Assembly: GCF_013030945.1 (NCBI RefSeq)
Contig: NZ_JABBXF010000016.1
Coordinates: forward strand, 146,876-210,875
DNA length: 64,000 nucleotides
Direction of reading: 5' to 3'
Source of the DNA: Streptomyces morookaense
GTDB lineage: Bacteria; Actinomycetota; Actinomycetes; Streptomycetales; Streptomycetaceae
Shown here: positions 18,390 to 27,350 of the stretch, one piece after another
Numbering within the stretch: the first letter of the stretch is position 1
Layout of the letters: each line of letters starts with the position of its first letter
Position numbers and translations under genes: made by a program
The notes under the pieces: generated by a model
The model's input: the letters and a program-made list of their open reading frames with translations, nothing else
Told to the model about the DNA's origin: nothing
The model's database searches: none

Positions 18390-19688
18390 ATGCACTGGCC
18401 GACACGCCGTGCGCTGACCGCCGCCCTGGTCGGCGCCGCCTGCACCGTTCTCCCCGCCACCTCGGCAGTGGCACAACCGGGTACAGCCGCGAACACCGCC
18501 GTCACCACGACGTCCGTACAGGTCGTCGACGCCGCGCATCCGCTGCCTGCCGTCGGCAGCAGATGGGATGCCGGAGCCCAGCACCGGTCCGCGCAGTGGC
18601 GCGATTCCGTACCGCAGCCGCCGGCCACACTGCACGAGCACGGTGACGTGACCGCGCAACGGCTGGGGGTCACTTACACGTCCACGGCCCACGGTGCGTC
18701 GGCTCTCGCCGCCGGTGCGGATCTGGCCACGTGCCGGAGGCTGCTGCCGACGTCCGGCGAGCAGATCCTCAACCACTACGCGTACTGCCGCGTCACCCCG
18801 CTCGGATACTCCGTCGTGAGCGGCGGCAAGGTGATCGGCACCGTCTCGTGGCGGAACACCACGGCGGGGGACGGCACCAAGGGTTCCCGGGTCATCCGGC
18901 TGGTGACCGGCATGGACCGGTTCCGGCGGGTCGGCGTGACGACCGACGGGCTGCTCTCCATCGGGTGGACCACCGGCGGCTACCGCGGGCCGGACGGCAG
19001 CAACAAGGCGTGCGGGGTCTTCGGTTCCGGGCCGAACCTGCTGAGCGAGTGGCAGGCCGGCGGCACCGCCATCCACACCATCGCCTCGCCGGTGAGCGAC
19101 GGTTACGGCCAGGACAAGGTGGCACGCTGCGCGATCCGCTCGTCCGTGACCAACAGCGGCGGCACCGGGGCGTTCCTCGACAACGGCGTCCGGTTCGACT
19201 CCGCGAAGTACCTCGGCATCAAGGGCGCGGGGATATTCGACCGGGTCATGCCGACGATGGGCGAGTACGGCGTCCGCAGCACGCGCAACGGAGCGGTCGC
19301 CCGCCACATACAGCTCGCCCAGACCAACCCGGCGGCCACCTATCCGCCCGCGCCCGCCGGACACACCAAGTCCATTCCCGGCAGCGTCGCCTCCGGCAGG
19401 CCGCTGCACCGGCTGGTGTCCACCTGGGACGCGACGGCCACCACCGAGTACAACAAGAACCGCAGCAAGGTCCAGAGCACCTGCGCCCACCTGCCGCACA
19501 AGGCGGGCGAGGAGTGCGACGAGTACCCCTTCGCATCGTCCTGGGAGGGCGCGGGCAAGGGCGACGGCAACTTCTCCGTGAAGTACGTCGACGGCACCCA
19601 GAACGGCAACGCCGGAACCGACTTGAACAACTGGTACCTGGCCGACCGCATCCTGCACAAGGACGCCTTCTACGTCGTCATCCACTGA
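18390..19688 (+). CDS. Secreted protein with C-terminal NucA/NucB deoxyribonuclease domain
   Basis: The 432-residue protein starts at ATG 18390 (GAGGAG upstream) with a signal peptide ending near AVA-Q. A long region of unknown fold (~residues 30-310) precedes a NucA/NucB-type nuclease domain at ~320-432, recognised from ECDEYPFASSWEGA and the following NNWYLADRIL segment. In this family the CDExPxAS region holds catalytic Asp/Glu residues. Secreted nucleases of this kind degrade extracellular DNA. The N-terminal region may be an inhibitory or targeting part; this is inference. No operon partner. Confidence 0.8.
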   Translation: MHWPTRRALTAALVGAACTVLPATSAVAQPGTAANTAVTTTSVQVVDAAHPLPAVGSRWDAGAQHRSAQWRDSVPQPPATLHEHGDVTAQRLGVTYTSTAHGASALAAGADLATCRRLLPTSGEQILNHYAYCRVTPLGYSVVSGGKVIGTVSWRNTTAGDGTKGSRVIRLVTGMDRFRRVGVTTDGLLSIGWTTGGYRGPDGSNKACGVFGSGPNLLSEWQAGGTAIHTIASPVSDGYGQDKVARCAIRSSVTNSGGTGAFLDNGVRFDSAKYLGIKGAGIFDRVMPTMGEYGVRSTRNGAVARHIQLAQTNPAATYPPAPAGHTKSIPGSVASGRPLHRLVSTWDATATTEYNKNRSKVQSTCAHLPHKAGEECDEYPFASSWEGAGKGDGNFSVKYVDGTQNGNAGTDLNNWYLADRILHKDAFYVVIH

Positions 19689-19707
19689 CCTGACCGTCGG
19701 CGGTACG

Positions 19708-20178
19708 TCATCCCCGGACCCGGGCCCACAGCTGGACGACGTACCGCTCCAGACCGGTGAACAACGGCGGGTCCGCGGCCCGTTGCCGTGCCCGCGCCTC
19801 CGGGCCTCCTCCATGCCGGTACAGGCGCACGGCGTACGCTCCGGGCCCGCCCAGTTCCACCGGCTCGCCCGCCGGACCGTGCGCCACCGCCCAGGCCGTC
19901 ACGGCGCCGGACGGCACGTCGAGCACGCACTCCCCCACCGGCGGCCCGGCCGGCTGCTCCGGGGGCGGCCCGTCCCACACCTCGAACCGCACATCCGCAT
20001 CGTGCATCGCAACGGTGCTGGCGACCATCAACCCGCTGCCGTTGACGGCCAACTCCCGCCCGTCGAGCGCCGGGAGCTGCCACGGCCGCCCGCCGAACGG
20101 CGCCTCCGCGTCGCACAGGGCGAACTGTGCCCGCTCGACACCCACCAACCGCTCGAACACATGCACCACGGCTGTCAC
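19708..20178 (-). CDS. Hypothetical protein, beta-rich, unknown family
   Basis: The 156-residue protein starts at the GTG at 20178, which has GGGAGG five bases upstream; longer starts at 20196 and 20232 would run into the terminator hairpin at 20210-20251. The sequence has no signal peptide or membrane segment and looks beta-rich (ARFALCD-type strands, RFEVWDGPPPE, AYAVRLYRHGGG). I do not recognise the family. It follows the MFS gene on the same strand but is separated from it by the hairpin, so it is probably transcribed mainly from its own promoter. Confidence 0.6.
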   Translation of the reverse strand: MTAVVHVFERLVGVERAQFALCDAEAPFGGRPWQLPALDGRELAVNGSGLMVASTVAMHDADVRFEVWDGPPPEQPAGPPVGECVLDVPSGAVTAWAVAHGPAGEPVELGGPGAYAVRLYRHGGGPEARARQRAADPPLFTGLERYVVQLWARVRG

Positions 20179-20209
20179 GCCGGCCTCCCGGGACATCGGT
20201 ACGAACGAA

Positions 20210-20251
20210 TGCTGCTCCTGCCGGGACGACATCTTCCCGGCAGGAGCAGCA
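20210..20251. terminator. Perfect 17-bp stem-loop after the MFS gene
   Basis: Arms at 20210-20226 and 20235-20251 are perfectly complementary over 17 bases with an 8-base loop. The structure lies 11 bases beyond the stop of the MFS transporter gene and is a strong factor-independent terminator candidate. Confidence 0.85.
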
Positions 20252-20261
20252 CCACCGCCAA

Positions 20262-21449
20262 CTACTGCTTCCCGTACCGCGACCGTCCCACCGCCGCCGC
20301 CACCGTCAGCGGCACCGTCAGGACCGCCGCGACGGTGAACAGGGGCCCGTAGTGGTGCGCCCCGGCCGCGCCGGCCGAGATGGCGCTGGCCACTGCGCTG
20401 CCGACGTAGAGGGCCACGCCGAACATCGCCACACCGGTCGCCCGGGCCGTCGCCGACAGGCCGGTCGCCCACGACTGGACCGTGGAGTGCATGAACGACC
20501 AGCCGCCGCCCAGCAGCAGGGCCGTCACCACGAGCGCCGGCACCGACTGGCTGACCGCCGCGACCGCGTAGGCGGCGGCCATCTGCACGCCGCCCGCCAC
20601 GATCAGCCGGACCGGACCCCACTGGCCCACCAGGCGCTTGACCCACTGGGCGGCGGACATCGAGCCCACGCCGTAGAGCGCGGACACCGCACCGGCGAGT
20701 GCGGTCGGCACGCCCCGTGCCTCCAGCGCCGGGGCGATGTAGGTCAGGAAGCCCAGCAGCACCGCGCCCTCCAGGGCGGCCACGGCCATGACGTACCACT
20801 GCCAGCCCGACCGCAGCACGTCCCGCATCGGCGCCAACAGCGAGCCGACAGGCTCCCGTTCGGGCTCCTCCAGCCGGCGCAGGGCGAACACGAGGTACAG
20901 CGCGAGCAGGCCCGGCAGGGCGAACACCACGCGCCAGCTGACGTACAGAGCCACCACTCCGGCCACCACGGTGGCCACGGCCGTGCCCAGGGCGAAGGCC
21001 GTCATCAGCGAGCTCAGCGGGCGTTGCCGCACCGCCGCGGGGACGGTGTCGCCGACATAGGTCAGCGAGGCGGCGATCGAGGCCGCGAAGAAGGCCCCGG
21101 CGACGGCCCGCGCCACGATCAGCACCGGCGCGTCGGGCGCCGCCGCCGAGCAGAACGCGGCAACGGCCGCTCCCGCGAGGGAGAACCGCATCACCCGCAC
21201 CCTCCCCAGCCGGTCGCTGGCCACCCCCCACACCGGCTGCATGAGCCCGTAGCAGAGGTAGTAACCGCTGGCCGCGAGGACCACGGTCGAGAGGGACGCG
21301 CCGAGGTGGGTGCCGATGAGCACGAGCATCGGTGCAATGCAGAAACGGTCGAAGTTGCTGACGAATCCGGCGGCGCTCAGCATCCGGAGCGACTGCTCGG
21401 GCAGCCCGGTTGCGGGAGGCGCGGAAACGGGGGACGCGACAGTAGTCAT
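20262..21449 (-). CDS. MFS transporter (drug-efflux type)
   Basis: The 395-residue protein has twelve predicted membrane helices and the MFS loop 2-3 motif GVASDRLGRVRVMRF. Its size and layout fit 12-TM proton-driven efflux pumps. The ATG at 21449 has AGGAG upstream. It is divergent from an XRE regulator 125 bases away, which probably controls it. The substrate is unknown. Confidence 0.88.
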   Translation of the reverse strand: MTTVASPVSAPPATGLPEQSLRMLSAAGFVSNFDRFCIAPMLVLIGTHLGASLSTVVLAASGYYLCYGLMQPVWGVASDRLGRVRVMRFSLAGAAVAAFCSAAAPDAPVLIVARAVAGAFFAASIAASLTYVGDTVPAAVRQRPLSSLMTAFALGTAVATVVAGVVALYVSWRVVFALPGLLALYLVFALRRLEEPEREPVGSLLAPMRDVLRSGWQWYVMAVAALEGAVLLGFLTYIAPALEARGVPTALAGAVSALYGVGSMSAAQWVKRLVGQWGPVRLIVAGGVQMAAAYAVAAVSQSVPALVVTALLLGGGWSFMHSTVQSWATGLSATARATGVAMFGVALYVGSAVASAISAGAAGAHHYGPLFTVAAVLTVPLTVAAAVGRSRYGKQ

Positions 21450-21574
21450 GGGGAGGTGCTCCTCTCTTCACCCATGCCTCCATCTCACTCCCCGGCGGCC
21501 TGCCGTGATCACCTCAAGCGATTACCATCGCTGACAGGCTCGCCAGGAGCCGGCACGGGGAGGAACGGGGGACG

Positions 21575-22402
21575 ATGGACACCACGACGCGCACGCCGCG
21601 TCAGGAGCTCGGGGCCTTCCTGCGCTCCCGCCGGGAGCGGCTCTCCCCCGCCGACGTGGGTCTGCCGGGCTCGCCGCGGCGGCGCACCCCCGGGCTGCGC
21701 CGGGGCGAGGTGGCCGGGCTGGCCGGGATCAGCAGTTCCTGGTACGCGTGGCTGGAGCAGGGCCGGGTGCGCACCTCGGAGCAGGTGCTGCGCGCGGTGG
21801 CGCGGGCGCTGCTGCTGGACGCGGACGAGACGGCGCACGTGCTGTCGTTCACCGAGGACGCCCCGGAGGCCGGGGCGGCGGCGCCGGGCTGGGTCTCGCG
21901 GAACCTGCTGTCGCTGGTGGAGGCGACGGACCCCAACCCGGCGGTGGTGATCGACCCGCACTGGGACCTGCTGGCGTGGAACGCCGGCTACGCGGCGCTG
22001 CTCACCGACCCGGCGCGGCTGCCTCCGAAGCAGCGCAATCTGCTGTGGCTGGTGTTCCGCTGGCCGCCGAGCCGGACGCTGCTGGCGCAGTGGGAGCCCG
22101 AAGCCCGCAGTCTGCTGGGCCAGTTCCGGTCGCACGCGGCGCGGCATCCCGGGGACGGACGGTACGCCGAGATCGTCGAGGAGCTGCTGGCCGATCCGGA
22201 GGCGGCCCGCTGGTACGGGCAGCGGGAGACGGCGGCGTTCCACCCGGCGGTGCGGCACTTCCGCCATCCGGTGGCGGGCGATCTGCATCTGCGGTACGTG
22301 AAGCTGGCGGCCGTCGACGAGCCCGGCCACCACTTCCTGGCCTATGTGCCGGACGACCCGGCGACGGCAACGGCCGTACGGCGGCTGGCCGGAGAGACGT
22401 GA
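21575..22402 (+). CDS. XRE-family regulator with MmyB-like ligand-binding domain
   Basis: The 275-residue protein has an N-terminal helix-turn-helix (RTPGLRRGEVAGLAGISSSW, then YAWLEQGR) and a C-terminal PAS-like MmyB domain (NPAVVIDPHWDLLAWNAGYA, then PPKQRNLLWLVF). In the related Streptomyces regulator MmyB this domain binds fatty-acid-like ligands. Such genes usually lie divergent to the gene they control, here the MFS pump. A second member of this family is present at 37677-38546. Confidence 0.92.
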   Translation: MDTTTRTPRQELGAFLRSRRERLSPADVGLPGSPRRRTPGLRRGEVAGLAGISSSWYAWLEQGRVRTSEQVLRAVARALLLDADETAHVLSFTEDAPEAGAAAPGWVSRNLLSLVEATDPNPAVVIDPHWDLLAWNAGYAALLTDPARLPPKQRNLLWLVFRWPPSRTLLAQWEPEARSLLGQFRSHAARHPGDGRYAEIVEELLADPEAARWYGQRETAAFHPAVRHFRHPVAGDLHLRYVKLAAVDEPGHHFLAYVPDDPATATAVRRLAGET

Positions 22403-22405
22403 GAA

Positions 22406-22435
22406 GGAGCCGCCCGCGGTGTCGCGGGCGGCTCC
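22406..22435. terminator. Bidirectional stem-loop between XRE gene and biosynthetic operon
   Basis: GGAGCCGCCCGCG and CGCGGGCGGCTCC form a perfect 13-base stem with loop GTGT. It starts four bases after the regulator stop and ends 19 bases before the stop of the alcohol dehydrogenase gene on the other strand. Confidence 0.85.
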
Positions 22436-22454
22436 CCCATCTCTTTTCGAGTGG

Positions 22455-23555
22455 TCAGCTGGTGAGCACGGCCTTCATCACCGATCCGGCGGCGACCGCC
22501 GCCATCGCCTCGGCGTGCTGCTCCAGCGGGTACGCCGTCACCAGCCCCGCGAGGTCGAACCGGGCGGCCAGCGTCGGCAACAGCCGTACGTACTCGGTGA
22601 GATGGGCTCCGGTGAACGCCCAGGAGCCGATCACGTCGAGCTGGCGGTGGACGATCTGGTGCGGGTTGAGCAGGGTGTCGCCCGCGTCGGAGTACTGGCC
22701 GATGACCAGGTACGAGCCGCCGCGGCGGGCCAGGGTGAGGCCCTGGGCGACGGCGGCGGGCACCCCGGCGCACTCGATGACGAGGTCCGCCCCGGCGCCG
22801 CCGGTGGCGTCGCGCACCTCCTGCCGAACGGCGTCCTGTCCCCCGGCGATGTCGATGTGCACGTCGCCGATACCGGCCTTGGCGGCCAGGGCCAGCCGTT
22901 CGGCGGGGCCGCCGACGAGGATCACCTTGGCGGCGCCCGCGAGCTGGGCGAAGGCCGCCGCCGCGAGGCCGACGGGGCCGCTGCCCTGGACCACGACGGT
23001 CTCGCCGAGCCGGACGGGCCGGCGCTCGAAGAGGGCGTGGACCACGGTGGGCCCGGCGCAGGCCAGCGACATCGCGGCCAGCGGGTCGACGCCCTCGGCC
23101 GCCTTGACGACGGTGGTGCCGGGCTGCAGCACGATGTGGTCGGCCCACGAGCCGGACAGCCCGGCCCCTTCCGTCACCGGGCGGTTGACGCCGTAGGTGC
23201 GGCGGTTCTCGCACAGGGTGGGTTCCCGGTGCAGCCGGCAGGGCGGGCACTCGCCGCAGGCGATGGACGAGGCCCACATCACCGCGTCGCCCTCGGCCAG
23301 CGGTGCGCCGGTGGCGTCGCGGTGCTCCCCGGCGCCGAGTTCACGGATGACGCCGTAGCCCTCGTGCCCCAGGACGAGCGGGGTGGGGATGGGCAGGTGG
23401 CCCTGCTGGAGGTGCAGGTCGGTGCCGCAGATGCCGCCGTAGCCGCAGGCCACGATCATGCCCCCGGCGGGGGCCTGCGGGATACCGAACTCGCGCAGGG
23501 CGAGCGGCGCGTTGAACTCCTCCAGGACCACGGCCTTTCCGGTGCGCGCGGTCAT
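22455..23555 (-). CDS. Zinc-dependent alcohol dehydrogenase (MDR family), last gene of the beta-alanine-type cluster
   Basis: The 366-residue protein is a medium-chain dehydrogenase: catalytic zinc ligands in GICGTD and GHEGYG, four structural-zinc cysteines (ACGECPPCRLHREPTLC), and a Rossmann motif VVQGSGPVGLAAA. It probably interconverts an alcohol and aldehyde or ketone of the cluster product. The ATG at 23555 overlaps the stop of the dioxygenase gene by four bases. It is the tenth and final gene of the operon and is followed by a strong terminator. Confidence 0.9.
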   Translation of the reverse strand: MTARTGKAVVLEEFNAPLALREFGIPQAPAGGMIVACGYGGICGTDLHLQQGHLPIPTPLVLGHEGYGVIRELGAGEHRDATGAPLAEGDAVMWASSIACGECPPCRLHREPTLCENRRTYGVNRPVTEGAGLSGSWADHIVLQPGTTVVKAAEGVDPLAAMSLACAGPTVVHALFERRPVRLGETVVVQGSGPVGLAAAAFAQLAGAAKVILVGGPAERLALAAKAGIGDVHIDIAGGQDAVRQEVRDATGGAGADLVIECAGVPAAVAQGLTLARRGGSYLVIGQYSDAGDTLLNPHQIVHRQLDVIGSWAFTGAHLTEYVRLLPTLAARFDLAGLVTAYPLEQHAEAMAAVAAGSVMKAVLTS

Positions 23556-24364
23556 GCCTTCACCCCCTGGAGGGCGTCGAGGAAGGGCTCGGACAACGGG
23601 CGCAGCGGCACGCTGTCGCGGCAGACGACGTACTCGGGGCGGGGTGTGCCGGACCAGCTGGGCAGGTTGGTGACGTCGTTGTAGGTGGCGATGAGCAGGC
23701 GGCGGGCGAACGGGGACATGTTCGGCGCGGAGCCGTGCACGATCTCCGGGGAGAAGAACACCACCGATCCGGCCGGTCCCTTGGGGCTGGTCATGCCGTA
23801 CCGGTCGACGTGCTCGGCGAGCTGGGCGGGGGTCAGGGCGATGTCGTCGGGGTCGAGGTGCTGATCCGAGCGGGCGTCGGCCTTGCGGCCGTCGCGCACC
23901 ATGCCGTTGCGGTGGGAGCCGGGCAGGAAGATGACCGGCCCGTTGAACTCGGTGACGTCGTCGAGGAACACGCCGATGTTGACCTGCCGGGGTGCGGGCA
24001 GGGCGTCGGCGAGCCGCCAGGCGAGGTAGTCCTGGTGCCAGGCCCACTTGTCGCCGCCGAAGGCCGGCTTGGCGTTGATCTTGAACTGGTAGACGTAGAC
24101 GTCGTCGGTGAGCAGCTGGCGGACGGGGCCGAGCACGCGGGGGTCGCGGATCAGTCCGGCGTACTCCGCCTGCCGGTGGTGGGAGGCGTAGACGGCGCGG
24201 ACCTCCTCGCCCGTCTCCTCGGTGACGAGGTGGGGGCCGGGGACGGTGCAGTCGCGGGCGAAGGCCTCGCGCAGGGCCGTCACCTCGCGCGGATCCAGCA
24301 GGGACTCGATGAGGAGGAAGCCGTTGTCGTGGTAGTGGTCGAGCTGCTCCTGGGTCAGGTGCAT
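23552..24364 (-). CDS. Fe(II)/2-oxoglutarate dioxygenase (phytanoyl-CoA dioxygenase family)
   Basis: The 270-residue protein has the PhyH fold. The iron facial triad is visible as WHQD (His and Asp at about 133-135) and His in EIVHGSAPN (~219), followed by an Arg in FARRLLIA for 2-oxoglutarate. The region FKINAKPAFGGDKWAWHQDY resembles ectoine hydroxylase (EctD). It should hydroxylate or desaturate a small, unactivated substrate. The ATG at 24364 with GGAG nine bases upstream is chosen; ATG at 24379 is in frame but has no ribosome site. A 47-base gap separates it from the SDR gene. Confidence 0.88.
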   Translation of the reverse strand: MHLTQEQLDHYHDNGFLLIESLLDPREVTALREAFARDCTVPGPHLVTEETGEEVRAVYASHHRQAEYAGLIRDPRVLGPVRQLLTDDVYVYQFKINAKPAFGGDKWAWHQDYLAWRLADALPAPRQVNIGVFLDDVTEFNGPVIFLPGSHRNGMVRDGRKADARSDQHLDPDDIALTPAQLAEHVDRYGMTSPKGPAGSVVFFSPEIVHGSAPNMSPFARRLLIATYNDVTNLPSWSGTPRPEYVVCRDSVPLRPLSEPFLDALQGVKA

Positions 24365-24411
24365 GGTGTAGTGCTCCATGGTGTGTAGGGGAGTTCGCGG
24401 GCGGGCCCTGA

Positions 24412-25149
24412 TCAGCCCATGAAGTTGCCGCCGTCCACGATCAGTTGCTGACCGGTGAGGTAGGCGCTGCGGGAGGTGACGAGGAACTCCAGGGCGTCGG
24501 CGATGTCCCGGGGCGTGCCGATCCGGCCCGCGGGGATGGTGGCGAGGACGGCCGCGCGCCGGTCCGGGTCGTCCAGCCGGTAGCGTTCGGTGACTTCGGG
24601 GGTGTCGGTGAAGCCGGGGATCAGGGCGTTGACCCGGATGTGCGGGGCCAGTTCGAGGGCCATGCACTTGGTGAGCTGCAGCAGTCCCGCCTTGCTGGCA
24701 CAGTAGTTCGCGCCGTTGGCCCGGGGCCGGATGGCGGTGGTGGCGCCGATGTTGACGATGCTGCCGCCGCCGGCCCCGATCATGGCGGGGGCCAGCGCCC
24801 GGACGAGGTGGAAGGGTGCGGAGAGGTTGGTGGCGAGGACGTCGTCCCAGTCCTCGCCGGTGAGGGAGAGGAAGGGCCGGTCGCGGTTGACGCCGGCGTT
24901 GTTGACCAGGACGGCGGGCGGGCCGTCCGTGGCGAGGATCTCCGCGCAGACGGCCCGGATCTCCGCCGGCCGCGCCAGGTCGGCCCGGAGGGTGCGGAGT
25001 TGTCCGGCACCCTCCTTCTCGGCCCGGCGGGCGGCCTGTTCGTCGGTGCGGTAGAGGGCGGTCACGCGGTGGCCCAGTGCGCACAGGCGCAGGGCGAGCT
25101 CCAGGCCGATGCCGCGTGTGCCGCCGCTCACCACGGCGGTCGGCGTCAT
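24412..25149 (-). CDS. Short-chain dehydrogenase/reductase (FabG-like)
   Basis: The 245-residue protein has the SDR cofactor motif [10 protein letters not shown] (TGxxxGxG type), the structural NNAGVNRD motif and the catalytic YCASK. The closest common relatives are 3-oxoacyl-ACP reductases, so it may reduce a beta-keto or aldehyde group, possibly on the carrier protein of this cluster. The ATG at 25149 overlaps the panD stop by four bases. Confidence 0.9.
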   Translation of the reverse strand: MTPTAVVSGGTRGIGLELALRLCALGHRVTALYRTDEQAARRAEKEGAGQLRTLRADLARPAEIRAVCAEILATDGPPAVLVNNAGVNRDRPFLSLTGEDWDDVLATNLSAPFHLVRALAPAMIGAGGGSIVNIGATTAIRPRANGANYCASKAGLLQLTKCMALELAPHIRVNALIPGFTDTPEVTERYRLDDPDRRAAVLATIPAGRIGTPRDIADALEFLVTSRSAYLTGQQLIVDGGNFMG

Positions 25150-25562
25150 CCTTCGAGGATGTCGCCGCGCTTGAGGCCCGAGTCCGCGGGGACGTCCGCG
25201 GGGTCGGTGCCCAGGGTTTTGACGGCGTTGTGCTCGTCGACGAAGACCACGCGCGGGTCCATGATCTTGGCCTCCTCGTCCGTCACGGAGGCGTAGGCGA
25301 TGAGGATGACGAGGTCGCCGGGGCTGATGAGGCGGGCCGCCGCGCCGTTGATGCCGATCACGCCGGAGTCGCGGGGGCCTTCGATGACGTAGGTGGACAG
25401 GCGGGCGCCGTTGTCGATGTCGACGATGTCGACCTTCTCGCCGGGTAGCAGGTCGGCGGCCTCCATCAGGTCGGCGCTGACGGTCACCGAGCCCACGTAG
25501 TGCAGATCGGCCTGGGTGACGGTGGCGCGGTGGATCTTCGACTTCATCATGGTGCGGTACAT
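25146..25562 (-). CDS. panD: Aspartate 1-decarboxylase (pyruvoyl enzyme), beta-alanine supply
   Basis: The 138-residue protein is PanD: Gly24-Ser25 in [10 protein letters not shown] is the self-cleavage site that makes the pyruvoyl group, Lys9 and Arg54 are in the expected active-site positions, and Thr57-Tyr58 (RLSTY) drive processing. [12 protein letters not shown] is also conserved. It converts L-aspartate to beta-alanine. PanD normally serves pantothenate synthesis next to panB/panC; here it is embedded in an operon with an adenylation enzyme and carrier protein, so it more likely supplies beta-alanine as a building block. It starts 39 bases after the flavin reductase gene. Confidence 0.95.
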   Translation of the reverse strand: MYRTMMKSKIHRATVTQADLHYVGSVTVSADLMEAADLLPGEKVDIVDIDNGARLSTYVIEGPRDSGVIGINGAAARLISPGDLVILIAYASVTDEEAKIMDPRVVFVDEHNAVKTLGTDPADVPADSGLKRGDILEG

Positions 25563-25601
25563 GGTTCGACCTCGAATCGATGGAAGGGGAAGGGGGGTTG
25601 G

Positions 25602-26138
25602 TCACGCCTGCCAGGTGGCATAGCGGCGTCTGCCGTAGAGCAGGGGTGCGGGGCCGGGGCCGTCGGAGGCGTCGGTGCGGATGACCTCGCCGAGCACGAT
25701 GGTGTGGTCGCCGGCCCGGTCCAGGCGTACGACGCGGCACTCGGCGACGGTGTGGGCGTCGTCGGGCAGCAGCGGCAGCCCGGTCTCGGGGGACGGTTCC
25801 CACGGCACCGCGGAGAAACGTTCCGCGGTGCGGCCCGCGAAGGCCTCGGCCGCGCGGCGTCCGGCGCCGTGCAGGAGGTTGACGGCGAACGCCCCGCGTT
25901 CGGCGATCACCGGCAGCGTCCTGCTCGTGTTCGCCGCGCACACCAGCAGCAGCGGAGGATCGAGGGAGACGCTGCACCAGGCGGTGCAGGTGAATCCGTG
26001 CGGGTCGCCCAGGGCGTCGGTGGTGGTGATGACGGCGACGCCGCCGGGATGGGAGCCCATCAGCGCGCGGAACGCGTCGGGCGTCACCGTGGGTACGGTC
26101 TCGACGGGGGCGGTTTCGATGGAGGACACGGGGCTCAC
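25602..26138 (-). CDS. Flavin reductase (HpaC/ActVB-like), partner of the flavoproteins in the cluster
   Basis: The 178-residue protein has the FMN-binding split-barrel fold: FRALMGSHPGGVAVITTTDA, the flavin-contact stretch GFTCTAWCSVSLDPPLLLVC and the FAVNLL strand. Such enzymes use NAD(P)H to make free reduced flavin for two-component monooxygenases. The GTG at 26138 overlaps the stop of the preceding acyl-CoA-dehydrogenase-like gene by four bases, so that gene product is the likely receiver of the reduced flavin. The C terminus ends in a Tyr/Arg-rich segment. Confidence 0.9.
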   Translation of the reverse strand: MSPVSSIETAPVETVPTVTPDAFRALMGSHPGGVAVITTTDALGDPHGFTCTAWCSVSLDPPLLLVCAANTSRTLPVIAERGAFAVNLLHGAGRRAAEAFAGRTAERFSAVPWEPSPETGLPLLPDDAHTVAECRVVRLDRAGDHTIVLGEVIRTDASDGPGPAPLLYGRRRYATWQA

Positions 26139-27334
26139 CACTCGAACGCCTGGGCGTTGTAGAGGTTGACGCCGAGGGCGGCCTTGCCGACGTACTCCAG
26201 GCACTCGTCGGGCTTGGCGGGCATCACGGCGGAGAAGGCGACCTCGCGGATGTAGCGCTCCAGCGGCTGTGCGCGGCTGACGGCGGCCGAGCCGCAGATG
26301 CGCACGGCGTCCTGGGCGAGCGCGGGGCCGACCTCGCCGACGATGTACTTGGCGGCGTGCACCATGGCATTGGCCTCCAGGCTGCCGCGCTGCGTGTCGA
26401 CGTGCGCGCCCGCCTCGTGCACCAGGGCCCGTGCCGCGCGCAGCCGGGCGGACATCCGGCCCAGGTCGCGCTGCATCACCGGGGAGTCGGCACGCTTGGG
26501 CGAGGCGGCCACGTAGTCGACGGTGCAGCGGTAGACGGCCTCCGCGATGCCCAGGTAGGCGCCGGTGTAGCCGGCGGCCATCCAGTGCGGTTCGCGGACG
26601 AGCTTGAACAGCGACATCCCCTCGACGCCGAGGTAGAGGCGCGAGCGCGGCACGGTGACCTCGTCGAGCTTCATGGCGGCGGTGCTGGTGCCGTACAGCG
26701 CCGACAGGTTGTGCACCTCGCCGAAGCTCACGCCGGGGTCGTCGGCGGCGACGACGAAGTGCGAGACCTCGCTGCTGCCCTCGGTACCCTCGGCGCGGGC
26801 GACGACGATGTAGTAGTCGGCGGCGCCGGCCAGCGAGACGAAGGACTTCTCGCCGTTGAGGACGTAGTGCTGCCCGTCCTCGGAGCGCCGGTAACTGGTG
26901 CGGATGCCGCGCAGCTTGGCGCCGGTGCCCGCCTCGGAGGTGGCGGAGGCGAAGAGCTTGCGGCCGTTCACGACCTCGTCGAACATCCAGGCTCGGAAGG
27001 TCTCGGCGGACGGCGGCAGTTGGGTGCCGACCGACTCGGAGAGCGCGCCGATGACGACGTTGTGCATGTTGTAGCCGAGGGCGGCGGCACCGTTGTGGGC
27101 GCCGAGCGCGGCCAGGACGCGGGAGTAGTCGGCGAAGCCGAGCCCGGCTCCCCCGGCCTCGCGCGGGACGAGCAGGCCGAGCAGGCCGCTCTCGCGGAGG
27201 ATGCGGTAGGCCTCGTGGCCGTTGTCGCGCTGGGCGTCGACGTCGGCGGCGAGAGGGGCCAGGATCCGGCCGGTCTCCTCGGCGAGCTTGAGCAGGTCGT
27301 CGAGGGTCGCCGGCAGAGTGGCGGTGGTGGTCAT
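26135..27334 (-). CDS. Acyl-CoA-dehydrogenase-fold flavoprotein without the usual catalytic Glu (possible two-component monooxygenase)
   Basis: The 399-residue protein has the acyl-CoA dehydrogenase fold (N-terminal helical domain, beta domain with FASATSEAGTGAKL, C-terminal helical bundle). The usual C-terminal base motif YEGT is absent; the matching region reads VMPAKPDECLEYVGKAAL. The helix-G position used by isovaleryl-CoA dehydrogenases shows no clear Glu either. Relatives that lost the base often act as flavin-dependent N- or C-hydroxylases fed by a flavin reductase, and such a reductase is encoded next, overlapping by four bases. AGGAAGGA precedes the ATG at 27334. Function is inferred. 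Confidence 0.8.
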   Translation of the reverse strand: MTTTATLPATLDDLLKLAEETGRILAPLAADVDAQRDNGHEAYRILRESGLLGLLVPREAGGAGLGFADYSRVLAALGAHNGAAALGYNMHNVVIGALSESVGTQLPPSAETFRAWMFDEVVNGRKLFASATSEAGTGAKLRGIRTSYRRSEDGQHYVLNGEKSFVSLAGAADYYIVVARAEGTEGSSEVSHFVVAADDPGVSFGEVHNLSALYGTSTAAMKLDEVTVPRSRLYLGVEGMSLFKLVREPHWMAAGYTGAYLGIAEAVYRCTVDYVAASPKRADSPVMQRDLGRMSARLRAARALVHEAGAHVDTQRGSLEANAMVHAAKYIVGEVGPALAQDAVRICGSAAVSRAQPLERYIREVAFSAVMPAKPDECLEYVGKAALGVNLYNAQAFEW

Positions 27335-27350
27335 GGGGTCCTTCCTCGTG

